NCBI GenBank assembly: GCA_916050055.1
Contig: CAJZJY010000037.1
Coordinates: 1 to 9,620 of the forward strand
Length of the DNA: 9,620 nucleotides
Reading direction: 5' to 3'
Source: an uncultured Streptococcus sp.
GTDB lineage: Bacteria > Bacillota > Bacilli > Lactobacillales > Aerococcaceae
Part shown: piece by piece, positions 5,905 through 9,620 of the stretch
Position numbering within the stretch: the first letter of the stretch is position 1
Layout of the letters: the number at the start of each line of letters is the position of its first letter
Position numbers and translations under genes: made by a program
Notes under the pieces: generated by a model
The model's database searches: none
Told to the model about the DNA's origin: nothing
What the model saw: the letters and a program-made list of their open reading frames with translations, nothing else

Positions 5905-6906
5905 ATGCTCATTAACGAAGCCGTTTTACATATTTTAGATAAAAATTCAGGAAACTTACTCTTATCACAGGCCCCACTGCAACTGGTCGATCCATTTCTC
6001 ATTGAATATATTACAAAACTCGTGGATAAAATCAAAAAAGGCGACCCACATATCGGTCAACTCGCAGCAGATGAACCGCTTCTTGGGTATCTTGCAGACG
6101 AAGGGATTTCCTTCTTAGAAAAGACGCAGCAGTTATCCGATAAGCTCTTTGCTCTTATTGCTCCAGCAGAAGAAATTGGACCAGCAGACTACTTATTCTT
6201 TACAGGAACAAGCGATACAGGTGGCACACTTTTTGGAATGATTCGCCTCGATTACAGTTCAAAAGTCACTCACTTTGTCGATTATGAAGGCGAAGCCGTT
6301 AGCAATACGATCTTACAAAATCACGCAATCTTGCCAAATGCGACGCAAAAACCTTCGGAAGCGTTCATCGTGGATTTATCGAACGGAAACTATACCTTAA
6401 TCGAGAAAAAAGTGGTAATCGAAGGCCAAAAGACAGCTTATTTCTCTGAAAAATTCTTAGAAATCACAGTTCCTGTCACAACGAAAGAACAAATCAAAGA
6501 AATCAAAAAAACGGTCACTCATATCGCGAAAAAACACGACGAGGAACCGTACAAAGCGCTAGCAACGACGCAACAAGCCATCTTCCACCAACTTGAAGAA
6601 CAGGACGAAATCGATGCCGCAGCCATCTTCGACAAGGTGTTCGAGGAAAAACCGCTCGCACGCGAAGCCGCTCAGTTGGCCATCACCGAAGAACGCGTTC
6701 CAGAAAAAATCGCCGTAACGAACGTGCCAAAATACGAACGCAAATATAGCAAGCAAAAATTCAAACTCGACAACGGTATCGAAATTACCATTCCAAGTGA
6801 AATCTACGAAAACAAGGAAATGGTTGAATTCATCAACAATCCAGACGGCTCTGTTTCGGTACTAATCAAAAATATCGAAAGTATCTTAAATAAATTTAAT
6901 GCGTAA
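5905..6906 (+). CDS. Nucleoid-associated protein, NA37 (NdpA/YejK) family
   Basis: A 333-residue protein of the 37-kDa nucleoid-associated family (Pfam NA37), whose E. coli member YejK/NdpA is found with the nucleoid; its precise role is unclear. Family signs are the N-terminal MLINEAVLHILDKNSG (1-16), the GTLFGMIRLDYSS stretch in the middle, and the C-terminal block TNVPKYERKYSKQKFKLDNG followed by IEITIPSEIYENKEMVEFI, where this family is best conserved. It has no signal peptide or membrane segment. AAAGGAG (5891-5897) lies 7 nt before the ATG at 5905. It is the only plus-strand gene, stands alone, is divergent from ogt and convergent with rsmG, and shares a two-way terminator with the latter. 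Assignment rests on overall pattern and the C-terminal block, not on catalytic residues. Confidence 0.86.
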   Translation: MLINEAVLHILDKNSGNLLLSQAPLQLVDPFLIEYITKLVDKIKKGDPHIGQLAADEPLLGYLADEGISFLEKTQQLSDKLFALIAPAEEIGPADYLFFTGTSDTGGTLFGMIRLDYSSKVTHFVDYEGEAVSNTILQNHAILPNATQKPSEAFIVDLSNGNYTLIEKKVVIEGQKTAYFSEKFLEITVPVTTKEQIKEIKKTVTHIAKKHDEEPYKALATTQQAIFHQLEEQDEIDAAAIFDKVFEEKPLAREAAQLAITEERVPEKIAVTNVPKYERKYSKQKFKLDNGIEITIPSEIYENKEMVEFINNPDGSVSVLIKNIESILNKFNA

Positions 6907-6927
6907 TACTATCTAATCTAAAACAAG

Positions 6928-6957
6928 AAACCTCCTAGAAAATTTCTAGGAGGTTTT
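6928..6957. terminator. Bidirectional terminator between the NdpA-like gene and rsmG
   Basis: Arms 6928-6940 and 6944-6956 pair perfectly over 13 bp around a 3-nt loop. The plus strand continues with TTTT (6954-6957) and the minus strand with TTTCTTGTTTT, so it can end transcripts from both convergent genes. It lies 21 nt after the NdpA-like stop; on the other side, 3 nt separate it from the rsmG stop. Confidence 0.92.
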
Positions 6958-6960
6958 CGC

Positions 6961-7674
6961 TTATAACGGCTTCTTCAATGGAAGACCCGGTTTTCTTGGA
7001 TACTTATTCGGTGTTTCCTTCGTCTTTAAAATTGTGACAACATGACGGTTCCCGCCTTCATATGGCAAATCGAAAGAGACATCCCCTTCTACTTTCCCAC
7101 CAAGAATCGCGATGGCTTTTTTCGCTTCTTCCAACTCGACTTCCGTATGCGCTGCTTTTAACGCGAGGAAATACCCCTGCTTTTTCACGAGCGGCATACA
7201 AAATTCACTCAATACACTAAGTTTAGCAACGGCACGAGCAGTCACCACATCAAACGACGCACGGAAATCCTTGTTTTGCCCAAAGGTTTCAGCGCGGTCA
7301 TGGAAACACTGCACATCCTTTAACCCAAGTGTCTCCACTAATGTATTCAAGAATGTAATGCGTTTATTCAACGAATCCACAATCGTCACCTTCAAGTCTG
7401 GGAAGACGATTTTTAGCGGAATACTTGGAAATCCTGCACCCGCACCCACGTCGCAAAGCGTTTGATCCGTCAATTCGTGGTGGAATCCAAGCGCCAATGA
7501 ATCATAGAAATGCTTCAAATACACGCCTTCTTCATCCGTAATCGCCGTCAAGTTCATCTTCTCATTCCATTCCACTAATAGATGGAAATATTGGTCGAAC
7601 TGCTTCTTTTGTACATCTGATAATGTAATCCCATGCACTTCTTGGAGTCTTTGATAAAATTCTTCTGGTTTCAT
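6961..7674 (-). CDS. rsmG: 16S rRNA (guanine(527)-N(7))-methyltransferase RsmG (GidB)
   Basis: RsmG adds an N7-methyl group to G527 (E. coli numbering) in the 530 loop of 16S rRNA from S-adenosylmethionine; loss gives low-level streptomycin resistance in several bacteria. The 237-residue product is of normal length for Bacillota. Seen: [13 protein letters not shown] (37-49), the N-terminal signature; LKHFYDSL (53-60); the SAM-binding [15 protein letters not shown] (75-89); SLNKRITFL (101-109); and TARAVAKL in the middle. The C-terminal tail [16 protein letters not shown] is the usual ending. AAGGAGG overlaps the mnmG stop codon, and the ATG at 7674 is 10 nt from it, so rsmG is probably translated from the mnmG transcript. 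This is the classic gidA-gidB order. A shared terminator follows the stop. Confidence 0.97.
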   Translation of the reverse strand: MKPEEFYQRLQEVHGITLSDVQKKQFDQYFHLLVEWNEKMNLTAITDEEGVYLKHFYDSLALGFHHELTDQTLCDVGAGAGFPSIPLKIVFPDLKVTIVDSLNKRITFLNTLVETLGLKDVQCFHDRAETFGQNKDFRASFDVVTARAVAKLSVLSEFCMPLVKKQGYFLALKAAHTEVELEEAKKAIAILGGKVEGDVSFDLPYEGGNRHVVTILKTKETPNKYPRKPGLPLKKPL

Positions 7675-7684
7675 ACGCGCCTCC

Positions 7685-9583
7685 TTATTCTTGCACTTTC
7701 GCGATCTTGCCTTGTTCGATATAGACCATCAAGATCGATACGTCGGCTGGGTTCACCCCACTAATACGGCTCGCTTGCGCAATTGTTTCTGGTTGAATTA
7801 ATTTCAAACGTTGACGCGCTTCGGTCGCGAGTCCATTAATCGCATCATAGTCGATATTGGCTGGAATACGTTTGGCTTCCATACGTTTTAATTTCTCCAC
7901 TTTTTCAATCGCTTTGGCAATATAGCCTTCGTATTTAATCGAGATTTCTACTTGTTCTTTCACTTCACGAGAGACTTCTACCGTTTCGCCGGCAAAGCCT
8001 ACTAATTCGTCATAGCTTAATTCTGGACGTTTCAACAAATCGCTTAGAATGATGCCGTCTTTCAATTCCGCAGATCCTTTTTCTGCCAAGAATGCTTGTA
8101 ATTCGGCAGTTGGCTTCAAGCGAATCGATTGCATGCGTTTGATTTCGGCTTCAATCGCTTCTTGTTTTGCTTGGAACTCGGCATAACGTTCGTCGTCAAT
8201 CAGTCCAAGTTCGCGTCCTTTTTCTGTTAAACGTAAATCTGCATTGTCATGACGAAGTAAGAGACGATATTCCGCACGAGAGGTCAATAGACGGTAAGGT
8301 TCTGTCGTTCCTTTTGTGACCAAATCATCCACCAATACGCCGATATACGCATCACTTCGGCCAAGAATAAATGGCTCTTCTCCGCGAATCTTACGCACGG
8401 CATTAATCCCAGCGTAGAGCCCTTGCCCCGCCGCTTCTTCATATCCACTCGTACCGTTCATTTGTCCGGCAGTAAATAGGTTTTGGACGATTTTTGTTTC
8501 AAATGTATTCTTCAATTGGTGTGGCACGACCACATCGTACTCGATGGCGTAACCCGTACGCATCATCTCCGCATTCTCCAACCCTTCCACGCTACGAATC
8601 ATCTTGATTTGCACGTCTTCTGGAAGCGAAGTCGATAACCCTTGAATATACACTTCCTCCGTATTTTCCCCTTCTGGCTCTAAGAAAATTTGGTGACGGG
8701 GCTTGTCGCTGAAACGAACGATTTTATCTTCAATCGATGGGCAGTAACGCGCGCCGACCCCTTCGACAATCCCTGTAAACATCGGTGCACGGTGTAAGTT
8801 CTCACGAATCGTTTCATGCGTTTGTTCGTTCGTATACGTTAACCAGCAAGGAATTTGGTCGTAGCGGTAGTCTTCGTCTTTTGAAGTGAAACTAAATAAG
8901 TTTGGCGTATCGTCCCCTGGTTGAATTTCTGTTTTACTATAATCAATCGATGAGCCTTTGATACGTGGCGGAGTCCCTGTTTTGAAACGCGCCAATTCAA
9001 AGCCTAATTCGAGTAAGTTCTCTGATAATTTAATCGATGGTTGTGAGTTATTGGCACCCGATGAATATTTCAATTCCCCGATAATAATTTGACCACGAGA
9101 AGAAGTTCCGGCCGTTAAGACTACCGCTTTTGAACGGTAGATGGCACCTGTATTCGTGATAACCCCTTTACATACGCCATCTTCAACAATCAATTCTTCC
9201 GCAATCCCTTGACGTAAATCCAAGTTTTCTTGCTTCTCGATTGTCTTCTTCATTTCTTGCGCGTATAAATGCTTATCCGCTTGCGCACGTAAGGCACGTA
9301 CGGCAGGGCCTTTCCCTGTATTTAGCATACGCATTTGAATATACGTTTTATCGATGTTGCGACCCATCTCGCCCCCAAGAGCGTCGATTTCACGCACAAC
9401 AACCCCTTTTGCAGGCCCCCCTACAGATGGGTTACATGGCATGAAGGCCACCATTTCTAAATTCATTGTGAGTAATAATGTTTTTGCGCCCATACGTGCA
9501 CTCGCTAGCGCCGCTTCACTGCCGGCATGTCCTGCACCGACGACAACTACATCATAATTTCCAGCTTCGTAAGTTGTTACCAT
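7685..9583 (-). CDS. mnmG: tRNA uridine-5-carboxymethylaminomethyl modification enzyme MnmG (GidA)
   Basis: MnmG works in a complex with the GTPase MnmE, using FAD, NADH and a folate to put an aminomethyl or carboxymethylaminomethyl group on U34 of tRNAs reading split codon boxes. The 632-residue product is of family length. Seen: the FAD dinucleotide fold [16 protein letters not shown] (10-25) with GxGxxG at 16-21; [12 protein letters not shown] with C50; [18 protein letters not shown]; the second conserved cysteine in [11 protein letters not shown]; the second FAD motif [17 protein letters not shown]; and a C-terminal helical domain for MnmE and tRNA contact ending [18 protein letters not shown]. 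The open frame reaches an ATG at 9610, but AAAGGAG lies 5 nt before the ATG at 9583, which also gives the usual N-terminal length. mnmE often lies upstream; it would be beyond the right edge. Confidence 0.97.
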   Translation of the reverse strand: MVTTYEAGNYDVVVVGAGHAGSEAALASARMGAKTLLLTMNLEMVAFMPCNPSVGGPAKGVVVREIDALGGEMGRNIDKTYIQMRMLNTGKGPAVRALRAQADKHLYAQEMKKTIEKQENLDLRQGIAEELIVEDGVCKGVITNTGAIYRSKAVVLTAGTSSRGQIIIGELKYSSGANNSQPSIKLSENLLELGFELARFKTGTPPRIKGSSIDYSKTEIQPGDDTPNLFSFTSKDEDYRYDQIPCWLTYTNEQTHETIRENLHRAPMFTGIVEGVGARYCPSIEDKIVRFSDKPRHQIFLEPEGENTEEVYIQGLSTSLPEDVQIKMIRSVEGLENAEMMRTGYAIEYDVVVPHQLKNTFETKIVQNLFTAGQMNGTSGYEEAAGQGLYAGINAVRKIRGEEPFILGRSDAYIGVLVDDLVTKGTTEPYRLLTSRAEYRLLLRHDNADLRLTEKGRELGLIDDERYAEFQAKQEAIEAEIKRMQSIRLKPTAELQAFLAEKGSAELKDGIILSDLLKRPELSYDELVGFAGETVEVSREVKEQVEISIKYEGYIAKAIEKVEKLKRMEAKRIPANIDYDAINGLATEARQRLKLIQPETIAQASRISGVNPADVSILMVYIEQGKIAKVQE

Positions 9584-9588
9584 AGTCT

Positions 9589-9595
9589 CTCCTTT
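9589..9595 (-). promoter_or_regulatory. Ribosome binding site of mnmG
   Basis: AAAGGAG, 5 nt before the ATG at 9583. It favours this start over the in-frame ATG at 9610, whose upstream sequence inside the window (GTAGAATTTT) has no ribosome binding site. Confidence 0.75.
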
Positions 9596-9620
9596 ACTTT
9601 CTTTCTCCATAAAATTCTAC

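Noticed and set aside
7112..7465. 117-codon plus-strand open frame opposite rsmG
   Set aside because: Antisense shadow of the rsmG SAM-binding region; serine/asparagine-rich product with no domain signs.
9584..9610. Longer mnmG start at 9610
   Set aside because: The extra nine codons contain the ribosome binding site of the ATG at 9583, and no ribosome binding site is visible before 9610.
1..9620. Mobile elements, CRISPR arrays, phage genes, tRNA or rRNA genes
   Set aside because: No transposase, integrase or Cas-like product, no regularly spaced repeats and no cloverleaf or rRNA-like sequence seen; every gap over 60 nt is accounted for by leaders, promoters or terminators.

Overview
The window looks like chromosomal core sequence of a low-to-moderate GC Gram-positive bacterium (Bacillota), most likely of the order Lactobacillales. 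The grounds are the strong AAAGGAG/AGGAGG ribosome binding sites before nearly every gene, the mnmG-rsmG and tatD-rnmV-rsmA gene orders, ribonuclease M5, a QueT-type transporter, a SigH/ComX-like sigma factor, an ArAE_1-type membrane protein and short U-tailed terminators. I cannot name the genus from sequence alone. There is no insertion sequence, phage gene, CRISPR array, tRNA or rRNA. Nine genes are complete and one (rsmA) is cut by the left edge.

Layout, all on the minus strand unless stated. Reading from the right edge: mnmG then rsmG (10 nt apart), which ends at a terminator shared with the only plus-strand gene, a nucleoid-associated protein of the NA37/NdpA family (5905-6906). That gene is divergent from ogt, and the two -10 elements overlap in one palindrome in the 86-nt gap. 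ogt overlaps the next gene, an ArAE_1-type membrane protein, by 11 nt; this pair ends in a strong 14-bp hairpin terminator. Then comes a stand-alone SigH/ComX-like sigma factor (3584-4144), followed by queT, whose leader carries a preQ1-I-like riboswitch directly before the ribosome binding site. A terminator closes queT. The left quarter is a tightly packed four-gene operon: a metallo-beta-lactamase-fold hydrolase, tatD, rnmV and rsmA, with gaps or overlaps of +11, -4 and -8 nt.

Functionally most genes serve RNA and the translation machinery. MnmG modifies the tRNA wobble uridine; RsmG and RsmA methylate 16S rRNA; RnmV matures 5S rRNA; QueT imports a queuosine precursor for tRNA wobble guanine modification under control of a riboswitch. 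Ogt repairs alkylated DNA, TatD is a metal-dependent DNase, and the sigma factor may switch on a small regulon, possibly competence. The most interesting parts are the riboswitch, whose core is recognisable but whose pseudoknot partner bases look altered, and the unassigned sigma factor. I see no clearly new multi-gene system here.
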